From Heterocephalus glaber (taxonomy: Eukaryota; Chordata; Mammalia; Rodentia; Bathyergidae): a stretch of DNA of 64,000 nucleotides. Below are positions 1 to 10,794 of this stretch, piece after piece. The notes under the pieces are model-generated. The model ran no database searches, had not been told where the DNA came from, and saw only the letters and a program-made list of their open reading frames with translations. Made by a program: the position numbers and the translations under genes. The stretch is taken from the NCBI RefSeq assembly GCF_000247695.1, contig NW_004624782.1, positions 11,685,665 through 11,749,664 of the forward strand, written 5' to 3'. Position 1 is the first letter of the stretch. Every line of letters begins with the position of its first letter.

Positions 1-139
1 TAAGCATCCGTGCGTAGTTCTCCTTGGGCACATAAGAGAGTTTCTGCAACCAAAACATCTACAAACGAAGTCGGAAAGTAATCAGTACGGGCATCTTCAA
101 CCTTACTAGATGATCCCAAATTGCTGTCCAAAGTGTTCT

Positions 140-715
140 TACCAACTTCTGTTCTCATCAGAGAAGTGAATTTCCATTTTCCCACATCCTCCTCAACACT
201 TGCAATACCAGATTCAATGATTCTGTCAATCTGAGGAGTACAAAATGGTATACCACCGCTGTATTTTGAAAAGACCCACTGGTGGCATAGAGAATAATTT
301 TTATAGTTCATTGGATATTGAGTTGTTTTCTTTTAATTACTTTTTTCACAAAGTTTGCCATTATTGGGTTCTTTGTCTCTTAATGATTTTGTAAAGCTTC
401 TTAATGCATTCTAGATATTAATCCCTTACTAATGGTATGGTCTGAAAGTGTCCTCTCTTAGGCATTCTGCTCCCAAGCTATAAGATGTATTTTGTCACAC
501 AGAAGTTTAATTTGATGCAATGGTGTGTAACAATATTCTCCTTTGTGGCTTACGTTTGTTTTGTTATACTTAACATCATTTTCCCTGCTCACAATCTCAT
601 AAAAATAATTCCTCCTAGGCTTTCTTCTAAAAGTTTTACATCCTTATTTTCATATGTATCATTGGAATATATCTGGAATATATTTTCTCATAAGGAGTTA
701 AGCATCTAATGGATA
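140..715 (-). repeat. Ancient L1 (L1M) 3' region, minus strand
   Basis: The plus strand reads as the reverse complement of the eutherian L1M 3' end. It contains the TTCTAGATATTAATCCCTTA block and the CACAGAAGTTTAATTTGATG block of the ORF2/3'UTR boundary. It is much diverged and interrupted by stops in every frame. Bases 1-140 may be more of the same element, but I cannot support that. Any ORF inside it is chance. Confidence 0.8.
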
Positions 716-1690
716 GCAATCGTCTACATTAATAATCCACTAATCTATACTGTCACCATGCCCAGCTGCCTTATTACATGAGGGGCTGTGTCCAGGTGGA
801 TTTGCATGGTTCTCCATTTTACCCATTCCCATGCTAGTTCCACACTGTTTGAATTATATGTGGCATCCCCAGGGATAGAGTTATTGCCCCTTAGATCCAG
901 ATCAGCCCTTTCCTACTCTGCTTTGTGTACTAGGGCTGAGGCCCTGCAAATGCCCTGCTCCTTGGCCAGTGACTCCAAGGCTTTGCCATTCGTGGCCTCT
1001 GCAAAGAGGCTGAGGGGCTGGGGAGGGAGAAGGGGCTGCCAGGACTCCAGCCTCCCTCACCCTCACTTCCTTGCAGCGAGCAGCATTTCTCCCATGACTC
1101 CCAAAGCTTACAGAGCCAGCTGCATCGGGGTCCCCTGAGACACCAGCACCAGCTGAGCTCCTCAGAACTGGGAGCTCCAGTCATGGAAAGACTCCTCTGA
1201 GACCGAACTTTGCCTCACTCCAACCCCTCTCCCTGTCCCTCTGTCCCAGAGTTAGTAGGCCATTCTTGTCATTGCCTCAGTGACATCTCTGTGTAGCTTT
1301 TAGTCCTTTGTTCACCCAAAACTTCTATACCCAGTTGACAGCTCCTTGTCACACTTTGTTTTGCGACAACTCTCGTGGCTTCTGTTTCCTGGCTGTGCCC
1401 TGACAGCCAACATATCGCAACCTTGACCCCAAAGAAAGCCCAGTCGCCTCTATTTTTCTTCCTCAAAATTTTCTCTGATCTTCTTGGCCCTTGCTTTCCC
1501 ACATAAATGCTATAGTTGTGAATTCAGCCAACATAATAATAAAGATGATAACAATACTGATAAGCATTCAGATATCTTGTAGCACCTGCGTAACTTACGG
1601 AAAAGTATGAGGAAGACAGTCATCCTAACTGAGATTCTCCCAGATTCCACTCAGCATGATTCCCCCACTTCTTTGGTTCTCCTCATGTTT
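716..1690. other. Single-copy-looking DNA, no gene recognised
   Basis: I see no repeat family, exon or RNA gene that I can name. Base composition rises in GC between about 900 and 1250, where overlapping ORFs of about 80-116 codons occur on both strands. None has a recognisable domain, and ORFs open on both strands at once usually reflect composition. The stretch contains one G-quadruplex motif, listed separately. Confidence 0.5.
1014..1035 (+). other. G-quadruplex motif
   Basis: Four runs of three or four G occur within 22 bases, with loops of 2, 1 and 4 bases (GGGG-CT-GGGG-A-GGG-AGAA-GGGG). This fits the standard intramolecular G4 pattern. No gene or CpG island is adjacent, so a role is not indicated. 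Confidence 0.6.
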
Positions 1691-1699
1691 TCCAGGAGG

Positions 1700-1990
1700 A
1701 GGTTGTATTTTCCTCTGTAAAGCTTATGTACCTCTCCCGCTGGATATATTCCTAAGTAATTTATAATTTTTGTTGTGATGACACGCTGAGTTTACAATCA
1801 CTGTTTTTAATTGCTTCTGGCTGTTGTTTAGGAGCACAATCAATTTTCCTGTGTATTGATCAGCATCCTGCAACTTGCTGAACTCTCGCACTCGTTATGA
1901 ATGTGACTGTATACCCTGTAGAGCTTTCTGGGTAATCACTTTAGTTACGAACAATGACAGCTTTGCTTTTTACGATAGAGTTGGTGTACT
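1700..1990 (-). repeat. L1 ORF2 fragment, minus strand
   Basis: The plus strand contains the complement of a conserved stretch of L1 ORF2: GTATTGATCAGCATCCTGCA followed by ACTTGCTGAACTC. The right edge runs into a TG-rich tract. It is heavily mutated and cannot code. Confidence 0.75.
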
Positions 1991-1996
1991 TGTTAT

Positions 1997-2145
1997 CTCT
2001 TTATGTGTATACCTATGAACATGTATGTATGTGCATTCATACAAGCGTGTGTCTGTGTGTGTATGTCTTTGTGTGTACACATGTGAACAAGTGTGTCTCT
2101 GTGTGTATACATGCCACCATGTGTGTGCACATGTGTCCTATTATA
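1997..2145. repeat. TG-rich microsatellite, interrupted
   Basis: An impure (TG)n/(TGTA)n tract with many interruptions sits between the ORF2 piece on the left and a plus-strand L1 piece on the right. Its reading frames give Cys/Val/Tyr-rich chance ORFs. Confidence 0.7.
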
Positions 2146-2189
2146 CTCTCATTATGTCTTCAGCTCAATATTGAATAGGTACTTTCTTT

Positions 2190-2905
2190 TCTGGCTAGAG
2201 ATGGAGATACAGAAACTGGATTTAATTTCTCACCAAAAACACATAAAAGAGTATTTGGAATGTGAAACAATGGTTTTCAGGACAGTGGACCTTAGGCAGA
2301 GGAGATCAACAATCTTTGAGAACAGGAAACAGATGAGGAGAGCCCTGGAATTGGCCTGGCCTCCTGCTCAGAGTTTCCAGGAGGAGCCGAGGAGGCTCAG
2401 CCCAGAGCCTTGAGTGGCCCGAGTTAGGAGATGGAGCAGGTGAAATTCTCAAGACCAAAATCACCACTCATTTGAAACTTACTAAGGGTACAAATACACA
2501 AGAAAACATGGCCATAAGGAGGAAGAAGTTGAAACTGATGTCCAGAGTAGTTGCAATAGATAGAATTAGCAAATGGAATCTAGAGAACACTTTGAAGTTG
2601 TTGCTTAGAGACAAGGAACAAACCATAAAAACACAAAATCAACTTCTAGAGACAAAAACTAAGAAGTCTCAGAAGGAAGATACATTCGATGGGATGGACT
2701 AACAGCAGATGAGATGTGGCAGACAAAAAGATTGGTGGAATTGAAAACATGGCAACAGAAGCTGCCCAACTGAAAGACGGAGATCTTGAAACTGAACACA
2801 AGTCAGTGATCTGTAGGCAACTTCAGGTTTTCTTGAACAGGTGAAACTGCAGTCCCTGAAGAACTGAATGAAAACTATTTGAAGAAACAATGGTGAATTT
2901 CAAAA
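2190..2905 (+). repeat. L1 5' region/ORF1 fragment, plus strand
   Basis: The stretch around 2690-2780 (GATGGGATGGACTAACAGCA and the following text) matches the L1M ORF1 coiled-coil region, which encodes repeated Glu/Lys/Gln-rich heptads. The short ORF at 2472-2702 is such a lysine/glutamine-rich remnant. Stops and indels break the frame. The neighbouring 2.9-4.8 kb blocks are 3'-end L1 pieces in the same orientation, possibly one dismembered element. Confidence 0.6.
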
Positions 2906-2924
2906 TGTGTAATGTATTTGAATA

Positions 2925-3812
2925 GAAAGTTTTCCTAAGAGGATATACAAAGGCCAATAAATACATGGTAAGATATTCAACATCATTAACTAGTAATAAA
3001 ATTCAAACTATCCTGACATACTACTTCCCATGCACTGTAATGGAAAAATTATAACAAGCACTGGCAAACATATAAAGAAACTAGAGCCCTCATATTGCTG
3101 CTGGGAATGTGAAATGACGTAGCTACTTTAGAAGAAAGCTTAGCAGGTTCTCAAAAACTTAAACATGAGCTTAATATAAGACCCCATAATGCTAGATAGC
3201 TGCCCAAGAGAAATAAAAGAATATATATGGACAAGGACCTGTACGTGAATGTTCTTAGTAACATTATTTGTAGTAGTCAAAAGCTTGAAACAACCCAAAT
3301 GTTCATCACGAATGGATACCATTCAGAAATAAAAATGTATGAACTACTGATATATTTAATGGCATGAATGAACCTCAAGTATATTATGGTAAAAAAAATT
3401 TTTTAAAGGGGATGGAGGGAGCCAGGCAGGATGACACATGTCTATAATCCCAGCACTCAGGAGGCTAATGCAGGAGGATCACCTCGAGTTCAAGGCCAGC
3501 CTGGGCTACAAAGCAAGACTTTGTCTCAAAAAAACAAAAACAAACAAAAAAGCGTGGAGGGGAAGGGGGAAAAAAGAAAACAAAAGTTATGCTAAGTGAA
3601 GGAAACCAGATGCCAAGCTCCCATACTGCATGATTCCATTTATATTAAGTGTCTAGTAAAGCCAAATCCATAGTCAGAAAGTAATAGGGGTTGCCTAGTG
3701 CTAGAGTGGCAGTAGGAAGTGACTAAATGGACACAAAGAATCTTTATTGGGTGATGGAATAGTCTAAAACTGAACCATGGTGATTATTACTCTGTGAATA
3801 TGAAAAGCAACT
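2925..3812 (+). repeat. L1M 3'UTR, plus strand, split by a B1 SINE
   Basis: Text such as ATTGCTGCTGGGAATGTGAA and ACAACCCAAATGTTCATC is the classic L1M 3' end. The match stops near 3405, a B1 SINE intervenes, and the L1 resumes at about 3585 with TTATGCTAAGTGAAGGAAAC. The L1 is therefore older than the B1. Confidence 0.8.
3421..3552 (+). mobile_element. B1 SINE
   Basis: A 7SL-derived monomer with the usual TAATCCCAGCACTCAGGAGG pol III B-side block, GGCCAGCCTGGGCTACAAAG, and an A-rich tail of CAAA repeats. It lacks the internal duplication of about 29 bp seen in murid B1. It sits inside the L1M 3'UTR. Confidence 0.9.
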
Positions 3813-3991
3813 CAGCTGGGTGTGGGGTCACCACCTGTAATCCCAGCACTGTCGGAGACTGAGGCAGGATTCCAAGTTCAAACCTAACCTAGGTAACTTA
3901 CTGAGACCTTGTCTCACATTTTTAAAAAAAGCGGGGACGGGGACGTAGCTCTGTGCAAAGGCCCTGAGTTCAATCTTGAATACTGCAAAAC
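3813..3991 (+). mobile_element. Dimeric B1-dID SINE
   Basis: A B1 monomer (CTGTAATCCCAGCACTGTCG ... GAGACCTTGTCTCA) is followed, after an A-rich linker, by a shortened ID unit (GACGTAGCTC ... GCCCTGAGTTCAATC). The order B1 then deleted ID defines the B1-dID family of several non-murid rodents, so it helps place the genome. Confidence 0.8.
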
Positions 3992-4239
3992 GAAACTTTA
4001 GTTGTTTTCTCAGAAGGGGTGAATTTTATGTCACATAAATATTAATTATGAATATGTAAAGTGTTTGACATTTGTGCCCTGAAAAAGCTCAATGAAAGGA
4101 CAAGATACAAAGAAAACATTGCCAAATCCTTTAAAAGATTTTTAAAGACTTCGACCTACAATAAAGAGTAAAGGTAAAAAATCAATATTGATCAAAAAAT
4201 TTGAACACACTATATGTTAGTCAGGGTTTGATTCAGCTG

Positions 4240-4830
4240 GAAATGTCACACACTGCTGACAGGAACGTGAAATGGTTACCAGCACCTGAAACTGCTTGGC
4301 AGTTCCTAAGGAGATACATATCCACGTATCTTGACATCCTGCACTCCACTCCCAGGTGTCTATGCAAGAGAAATGAAAGTGTACATCTAGGCAAGAACTT
4401 AGGTACCAACATTCACAGCATTTGAAATGGCCCTCTAGCTGAAAACAACCCAAATGTCCATCAACAGGTGAATAAATAAGCAAAAAAAGCTATATCCATA
4501 CAATGGAATAGTTTTCTGCAATACAAAGGAGGACAGTATGGATGCATGATACATCGTGGATAAATGTGAAGTTAGTTATTTGGGGGAAGGAAGGCAGATA
4601 CAAAAACACACATTTCACTATTTCTTTAGTATTAAATTCTAAAAATGAATATTAACCTATAAAGACAGAAAGCAGATTGATGGTCTCCAGATTGAAGGGT
4701 CATGATTATATTCACTATCTTGATGGTAAATATGATTTCACCAATCTTTACACATGCAAAACATTAAATTTTACAAATTCAATGTGGGCTATCTATTAAA
4801 AGTCTAATGTGCTTCAACAAAACTATTTGT
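4240..4830 (+). repeat. L1M 3'UTR fragment, plus strand
   Basis: Contains AACAACCCAAATGTCCATCA, CATACAATGGAATAG and a 3' end resembling L1MC/L1ME (TCTTGATGGTAAATATG, CTTTACACATGCAAAACATT). Probably another section of the same old L1 family as the 2.9-3.8 kb piece. Confidence 0.8.
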
Positions 4831-5690
4831 TAAGTAGCAAAAATTATGGGACAGGCAGGAATGTGTTGCTGCCCGTTCTAAAGAAAATACTGCTTAAATT
4901 TCACCATTATGTATAGTTGCTCTGGGCTTTGGAAGATGCCTTTGGATGAAAATACTACATCTCCTGCTCTCCTTGTTAAAATCATTTCTGATCCCCATTT
5001 TTTCTTATCAGATGTTTTACGTAACTGAGTCTACTTCTTTCTCCTGGTGCAAACTAAGGGAATTGCAGATCTTGACCTTGAAACACAAAACTCTTTGTTA
5101 ACTGCTATTGAGAGAAGTTTCAGGAAGAAGAAAATGTTTCTTCAGTCACCAAAGAGCTGTCAAAAAAAAAAACCACTTTCTCTGCATGAAAAAGCTACTA
5201 TAAAAGCGAGATGGTAAGACTACGAAGAAATTCATCAGTCTTACTTTCCCGTCAGAGTGGAGCATGCTGTGTAAATGTACAGTTCTTCTTTGTCTCTTGC
5301 CACAATAAAGCTGTGCATGGGAATAGTCAGACAAAGGAATCACCAAATCACCTATGCATCAGATATTGTTGCTATGCCTGTGAAATTCAACCTATAACCC
5401 TAAAATGCCTCCAATTCCAAACAATCGCTCTTACTTAATAATTTGTGGTTCTGGTAGTGAAATTTAAATTGATATCTCTGCTGAAAGGTGCAGATCTTAG
5501 GAAGTTTCCAAGTAAAGAAAAGATGGACTTTGGAATTTTCTTCTTCCATCATAGAAACAGAGGAGTATAACATATACTAAGATTTCTGATTTCTTCAGTC
5601 ACCCTAAGGATTTGAGAGTCTTTGCTCATTAAAGTACTAGTACCCTTATCAAGTTAAGGAACTATTTTCTGTTCTAATTCTCTAAAAGTT
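4831..5690. other. AT-rich DNA without a recognised feature
   Basis: No repeat family, exon or RNA gene is evident. Short ORFs open on both strands between 5146 and 5438 have no recognisable motif. Old, strongly diverged L1 sequence is possible but not supported by any block I know. Confidence 0.4.
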
Positions 5691-5696
5691 TTCTTG

Positions 5697-5877
5697 CATG
5701 ACTGTAATCCCAGCACTGTGCAAGGCTGAGGCAGGGAGATCAGAACTGGGAGCCCAACCTGGGCAATTTAGCAACTTAGCCAGACCTTGTCTCAAAATTT
5801 TAAAAATTTTAAAAAGGGTTAGAAATGTAGCTCAATGTGAAGGCCCTGAGTTCAATTCCCGATACCACAACAAATCA
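5697..5877 (+). mobile_element. Dimeric B1-dID SINE, 5' truncated
   Basis: The B1 half begins internally at ACTGTAATCCCAGCACTGTG. It ends in CCAGACCTTGTCTCAAAATT, then an A/T linker, then a short ID half (AGAAATGTAGCTCAATGTGA ... TTCAATTCCCGATACC). The structure is as in the copy at 3.8 kb. Confidence 0.85.
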
Positions 5878-6049
5878 TGAATATTTCTTGATTTTTATTC
5901 AGTGTAAATTTACTGGATTTATTGGATCATAATATGGTTTTCTATCCATAATCTCTTGATATAGTGAACTACATTAACTAGATATATTTAATTTTTTATC
6001 TTATTGCATACATTGAGGGTGTAAAATGTGATGACCTGATATCCTTATC

Positions 6050-6418
6050 TTGATATGCAAATGTTTGCCTTAGATCTAAAATGCCCCCAGAATTCTCACA
6101 TGTCTGGAAAGCGACTGAACCCATCAGTGGATTCATCCATGGCAAGTTCAGCAGCTGGCTGTGCACTGGGAGGCCTTGCTGGTTGGAGTGGGTCACTGGG
6201 GTCATGACTTGGGAGGGCTGTTCTTGCCGCGACTCCGCCCCTCTCTGCTTCCTGGCGGCCAAGGGTTGAGCGTCTTTACTCCGCCAGACCCCACTGTTCC
6301 TGCCTTGGAGCCAGCCAACCGTGGACTGAAACCATGAGCCAAAATAAGCCTCTCCTCCTTTAAGTTGTGTGCATCAGGTGTCGTGTCCCAGGGGTGGGAA
6401 GTGACTGAGACAACACAA
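6050..6418 (+). mobile_element. MaLR-type LTR (solo)
   Basis: The 3' part shows the block shared by several LTRs in this window: GTGGACTGAAACCATGAGCC, AAAATAAGCCTCTCCTCC, then CAGGTGTC and a terminal GACTGAGACAACA. AATAAG serves as a polyadenylation-like signal. The 5' boundary is approximate. No internal retroviral sequence is next to it. Confidence 0.7.
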
Positions 6419-6812
6419 ATAGAGAAATGATTGCTACAGTCAATTGAGTTAATATGTACTGTAATTATCTCACTTAATTACTTTTGTGTGTGGAAACAGT
6501 ACCTACAATCTACTCTCTTTGCAAATAACCAGTATACAATACCATAGTAACTATAGTCTTCATATTACACCTGATTAAATAAGCTCTAGTTTTATTTATC
6601 CTACTTAAATGCAACTTTGTACATTTTATATAGTAAACTATTCTTGTGTTGCTGGAAAAATCACTACTTAGTCATATTTATCTTTAATACAAGTTGCTGA
6701 GTTTTTGTTTGCTGATATTCTACTTAAGCTTTTGTTCATACGTATAATTTGAATATTCTCTTCCTTTACTAGACTGATGTTTGATTCTGGTTTCAAGATT
6801 CTATTAGCCTTG

Positions 6813-6950
6813 AGCCAGGTGTGGTGATACACTCCTGTAATCCCAGCCTCTTGGGAGGCTGAGACAGGAGGATCACAGGTTGAAGGCCAACATGGGCTAT
6901 GTAGTGAGTTCAAAGCCAGCCTGAACTACATAATGAGTTCAAACAAACAA
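6813..6950 (+). mobile_element. B1 SINE with internal duplication
   Basis: Begins GCCAGGTGTGGTGATACACT and contains two tandem versions of the right block, GGCCAACATGGGCTATGTAG and AGCCAGCCTGAACTACATAA, each followed by TGAGTTC. This is the internal duplication of about 29 bp known for rodent B1. The copy at 3421 lacks it, so B1 of two ages is present. Confidence 0.9.
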
Positions 6951-7720
6951 AATAGATTCTGTTAGCCTCATAAAAGTTATTGGAGACTATCCTTTTTTAC
7001 TTTTAGTACTATTTGTAGTATTTTGTACTATTTTGTATATTTGGGGATGGTTTTCTTTTTTTGAGATGGAATTTAAGGCCTCTTTTAAGAATTGAAGATG
7101 AATTTGTCCCTACTTTTGATGCATCTCATGAATTTGATATGAAAAGATTACTGCTATTCAATTATACATATTTCCCAATTTCCATCGCAGTTTTTCCTTT
7201 GATATACAAATTATCTGCATATATTGTTAAATTCTAAGACATAATTTTTTCTTGGTTTTTAATTTTATGGAACTAGACTGAAAGGATATGCTATTTATTG
7301 GTAATTGTCTATATTTATTATGTAGAAAGTTATTATAAATGTCCCATGAGTTTTATAAAATAATATTCATATTATATTCTTTAAATATTTTCTGTAAAAT
7401 ACTATTTTATGTCCATTAGCTCAAAACTTGCTGGTTTTGTCATTTGAATTTTCTATAGCTTCATACTTTTTGTCTGCTTCATCTATGACTTGCTGTGAGA
7501 AGTGTGTTAAACTCTCCCATTATGACTGTGTAATTTTGTCAAAACCTCCTTCATATATTTTTCATCTACCTCCTTCAGTTATCCTAGTCCAGGTGTAGTA
7601 GATCTCTCTGAAGAATTACTCTTAGTACCATTATGTACTTTTTTATCATTAATAATGAATTTCTTTTAATATATTTTGGTTTCACATTAATATACAAGTA
7701 TGATTGAAAAAAGATAATGA
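6951..7720 (-). repeat. L1 ORF2 fragment, minus strand
   Basis: The firmest match is 7390-7720, where the plus strand reads GTGAGAAGTGTGTTAAACTC and on, the complement of the central L1 ORF2. Bases 6951-7390 are AT-rich and probably the same element, with less certainty. Confidence 0.6.
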
Positions 7721-7737
7721 ATATTTAAATTTTTTTA

Positions 7738-8050
7738 ATTTATTACAATAAAAGACACATTGCTCTTAATCCCCCTGCAGATGCTCCCCTCACTCCAAAC
7801 GCACTTGTCCCCTCCTTTGTGCCGTTTTTGGAAGCAGTACTGGAAGTCCTCTTTTCCTGCTTTCAGTTGCACTGTTGTAGCTGCCTCAGTGTCCTAAATT
7901 GATTCAACTGTTTGCTTTTCATGGTCATTTTGACTTTGGGGAGGAGCCAGAAGTTTCGTCATGCCAGGTCTGGTGTATAATGTGGAGAAGGGCATATCAT
8001 AATATTTTTGTCTGCTTTTCCACTGGATGGTGTGCGGCAGCAGCATTCAC
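7738..8050 (-). mobile_element. Mariner transposon fragment, minus strand
   Basis: Read on the minus strand, it encodes the C-terminal part of a mariner (DD34D) transposase. The motif usually read as SPDLAPxD is here TPDLA, then a stop, then RNFW, so the position of the last catalytic Asp is Asn. The following FWLLPKVKMTMKSK is typical of the family. Flanking AATAAAAGACACATT text recurs in the mariner pieces at 60.7-61.2 kb. Confidence 0.75.
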
Positions 8051-8189
8051 CATGTTTTTGATCACACTTCACATACATAAAAATATTTCTTTCAATTTTG
8101 TATTTGCTGATGTTTTCATTTTTAACTTTATTTTTACTTATTCATTTGGGGGGTGTGTGTGCACGCACAAGTGTGTGCGTGTGCGTGTG

Positions 8190-8388
8190 GTGGTGGCGGA
8201 ACTGGGGATTAAATCCAGGGCTTTTCACACGCTAGGCAAACATGCTGCCACTGAGTTACTCCCTCAGCCCTTTGATTTTGAGATAAGGTCTCACCAGTTG
8301 CCCAGACTGGCCTGGAACTTGCAATCTTCCTTCCTCGGCCTCCTGAGTAGCTGGGATTGCAGGCATGTCCCACCACACCCAGTGTGTT
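8190..8388 (-). mobile_element. B1-dID type SINE, minus strand
   Basis: The plus strand shows reverse ID text (TTAAATCCAGGGCTTTTCAC ... CTGAGTTACTCCCTCAGCCC) followed by reverse B1 text (TTGCCCAGACTGGCCTGGAA ... GAGTAGCTGGGATTGCAGGC). On its own strand the order is therefore B1 then ID. The ID half is nearly full length here. A GT-rich run at 8150-8190 abuts it. Confidence 0.85.
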
Positions 8389-8418
8389 TTTTAATTTTTA
8401 GTTGATGTTACAAAATCA

Positions 8419-8655
8419 AGGTCAGCAAATAACCTGATAAGATAATAACCTGATAGCCAAATCCCACCACCTCCTGATTTTGTAAATAAAGTTTTATTGG
8501 AACGAAACCACACCCATTCACTTATACCTACTGTCTATGGTTGCTTTCAGCCATAACAGCAGTTGAGTAGTTGTAACAAGGACTTTATGCCGGGCAAAGC
8601 TCTAAAATATTTAAGTGGCTTTTTACAGAAAAGGTTTTTTAACCACTGTGATATA
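8419..8655 (-). mobile_element. hAT-Charlie type MITE, minus strand
   Basis: The plus strand carries GTAAATAAAGTTTTATTGGA and CTGTCTATGGTTGCTTTC, the complement of a widespread eutherian hAT-Charlie non-autonomous element whose ends read GGTCAGCAAA. I am sure of the repeat group but not of its catalogue name. Confidence 0.75.
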
Positions 8656-8845
8656 ATAGCAAATAAATCAAAATGAATATTCACAATGCCAGGTGAGGCA
8701 GGAAGCAAAGCCACAGACACCTGTGTACCCAGCACCCTGTGTGGGGCCTTGGAAGCTGGCATAGGTCACTCTGACCTTCGGGGTCCCCTACCCCAAACTC
8801 AGCTGCTTCTGCTCATCACTCCCTCTCCCTCCGTGGTTCTCCTTC

Positions 8846-8880
8846 ACCAGGTTGGTACCTGGTTGGTACCTGGCTGGCAA
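8846..8880. repeat. Short 12-bp tandem repeat
   Basis: The unit GGTTGGTACCT is repeated about three times, the last copy diverged (GGCTGGCAACC). It lies just before an L1 3' end. Confidence 0.55.
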
Positions 8881-9383
8881 CCATAAACAATACATTGCTT
8901 CATTGTCCATTTGTTTTGAATTTTAAATACACAGAATCACTGTATATTATTCATTGACCAAGTGCTTTTCTCATTCAGTGTACTCTGCTCTTGAGACCGT
9001 CCTTGTCACTGCATGTAGCCGTAGTTCATGTTCACTGCTGTTCAGGAAATCACTGTAGGCTCCGCAGTGAATGTCTCCCTTCCAAAGCCAGTAAATATTT
9101 CAGTCCTCCTGCTGTCATACAAAGTGTTCCTCTGAACATTCTTCTATGTGCATGTGCTGTACACAGTCACATGTTTATCAAAGCGAGAGGTCCGAAAACT
9201 AGTGAACTGCCTGGCCATGGGGTGTAATTCTTTTCCATTTCACCAGAGAAAGCCAGTTACTTTCGCAAGTGCTTACAAATTCATCTTCCTACCAGGAATG
9301 TATGAGATTTGCCACCATGCCATAGGCTCACCAACAATTACATAGTTACTGTTTTCATCTCTCTCCCTCTCTCCCTCTTGTGT

Positions 9384-9468
9384 GTGCCAGGAATCAAATC
9401 CAGGGCTTCATGCATGCTACGCGAGCACCCTTGGCACTCTAGCGATGTAGGAGCTACACCCCTAACCT
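9384..9468 (-). mobile_element. ID SINE, minus strand
   Basis: The plus strand reads AGGAATCAAATCCAGGGCTT ... GATGTAGGAGCTACACCCCT, the complement of a tRNA-derived ID unit with diverged A and B boxes. It sits in the L1M fragment. Confidence 0.7.
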
Positions 9469-9760
9469 GGTTGTTTTCATTTTGATTTCTCAGAATATTA
9501 ATAAAATTTACCAACTTTTCCTGTGTTCAGTGACAAATATATTTCTATTTCTTTTACAAATTGCCCTTTGCATTTTTCAATTTCGTTTTTGTCTTATTCT
9601 TATTGATTGGTATGTAAAAAATCTTATTTGCTCAATTTTAATATTCTGTCTATTTTAGTTTTCCTAATAGCTTCTCCCATGGTGCTTTATATTTTAACTT
9701 TTGTTCCTTGTCTTTTTACAGTTTTTTGTTAGTTTGTTTTAGTTTTTATTAATTTTATGT

Positions 9761-9852
9761 TGGGCTGGGGCTGTAGCTCAGTGGTAGAACACTTGGCCAG
9801 CATGTGAGAGGCCCTGGGTTCAATGCCCAGTATCTAAAAAAAAAAATCAAAA
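9761..9852 (+). mobile_element. ID SINE with perfect 23-bp target duplication
   Basis: A full ID unit (GGGCTGGGGCTGTAGCTCAG ... GAGGCCCTGGGTTCAATGCC) with an A-rich tail. The 23 bases just before it (9738-9760) recur exactly after the tail (9853-9875), proving L1-type target-primed insertion. It is a SINE and not a functional tRNA gene: the cloverleaf is degraded and it ends in oligo(A). Confidence 0.97.
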
Positions 9853-10461
9853 TTTAGTTTTTATTAATTTTATGTAATAAAATTTATTAATCTTTTCCCT
9901 TTATGTATTTCTGCTTTCATGACTGTTTTTAAAATATTGTTCACTGATGCAGAGTCAAAAATATATTCTCTAATATTGTCTCTAATAATATTGTCTCTAA
10001 TAATGTCCTAAATAATTTGATATTTTCCTTTTATATTGAATCTAAGACTGGCCTTTGTGTGATGTGAAGTAAGGAACAGCTAGTTAACCCACCTCTAGAT
10101 CACACATTCTTAATCAACATAGTTTTATCATAAATTTAGCTAATGTGGTTTTTTATCAGTTTTGAACATGAAGTGAGTTATTTTCCTATTTTTATCTTCT
10201 TTATTGGTATCCTAGATATTCTTGGCCTTTTACTCTTCCTTAAAATTTAGTATTGACATGAAATTCTACAAAACAAAATAAGAAACTGTTGAAACCTTAA
10301 GAATAGCATTGACTTTTTAGGTCAATTTGGGGAAAAAAAATAGCTTTACTAAATGGAATCTTTTTATCCATGAACATAAAATATTCCTTTATGTGTCCTT
10401 TAACATGTTCTAATAATATAATTTTCTCCTTAAGTTTCCACGAGCCTTTAGATTTCTTTGT

Positions 10462-10603
10462 ATGTACTATTATTAATGGTATGTATCTTATTATACATTC
10501 TACCCATTACTGGCTGGTTAGTGCAAATACAATTTATTCTGTATATTAAATCTTTGTGAAAGAACTGTAGTACATTCTTTTATTAATTTTAATAATTTAT
10601 CTG
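10462..10603. repeat. 142-bp direct repeat, copy 1
   Basis: Identical base for base to 10653-10794. It lies within the minus-strand L1 fragment. The left flank continues the L1; the 49 bases after it (10604-10652) do not match the L1 continuation seen after copy 2. Confidence 0.95.
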
Positions 10604-10652
10604 CAGTTCTCTAGGACAAACTTGTTCATTTTTTTCACATTCCTCATCCTTC

Positions 10653-10794
10653 ATGTACTATTATTAATGGTATGTATCTTATTATACATTCTACCCATTA
10701 CTGGCTGGTTAGTGCAAATACAATTTATTCTGTATATTAAATCTTTGTGAAAGAACTGTAGTACATTCTTTTATTAATTTTAATAATTTATCTG
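10653..10794. repeat. 142-bp direct repeat, copy 2
   Basis: An exact copy of 10462-10603, offset by 191 bases. What follows it (TAAGTTCTTTTGGCTTTTCT) continues the L1 ORF2 complement, so copy 2 keeps the ancestral right junction. Confidence 0.95.

Noticed and set aside
1954..2413. Cys/Val-rich small secreted protein
   Set aside because: The translation comes from a TG-rich microsatellite and L1 sequence.
8846..8880. Paired KpnI-like palindromes as an operator
   Set aside because: GGTACC occurs twice only because an 11-12 bp unit is tandemly repeated; nothing indicates regulation.
9761..9852. tRNA gene
   Set aside because: A and B box text is present, but the unit is an ID SINE with an A-rich tail and target duplication, and it does not fold as a complete tRNA.
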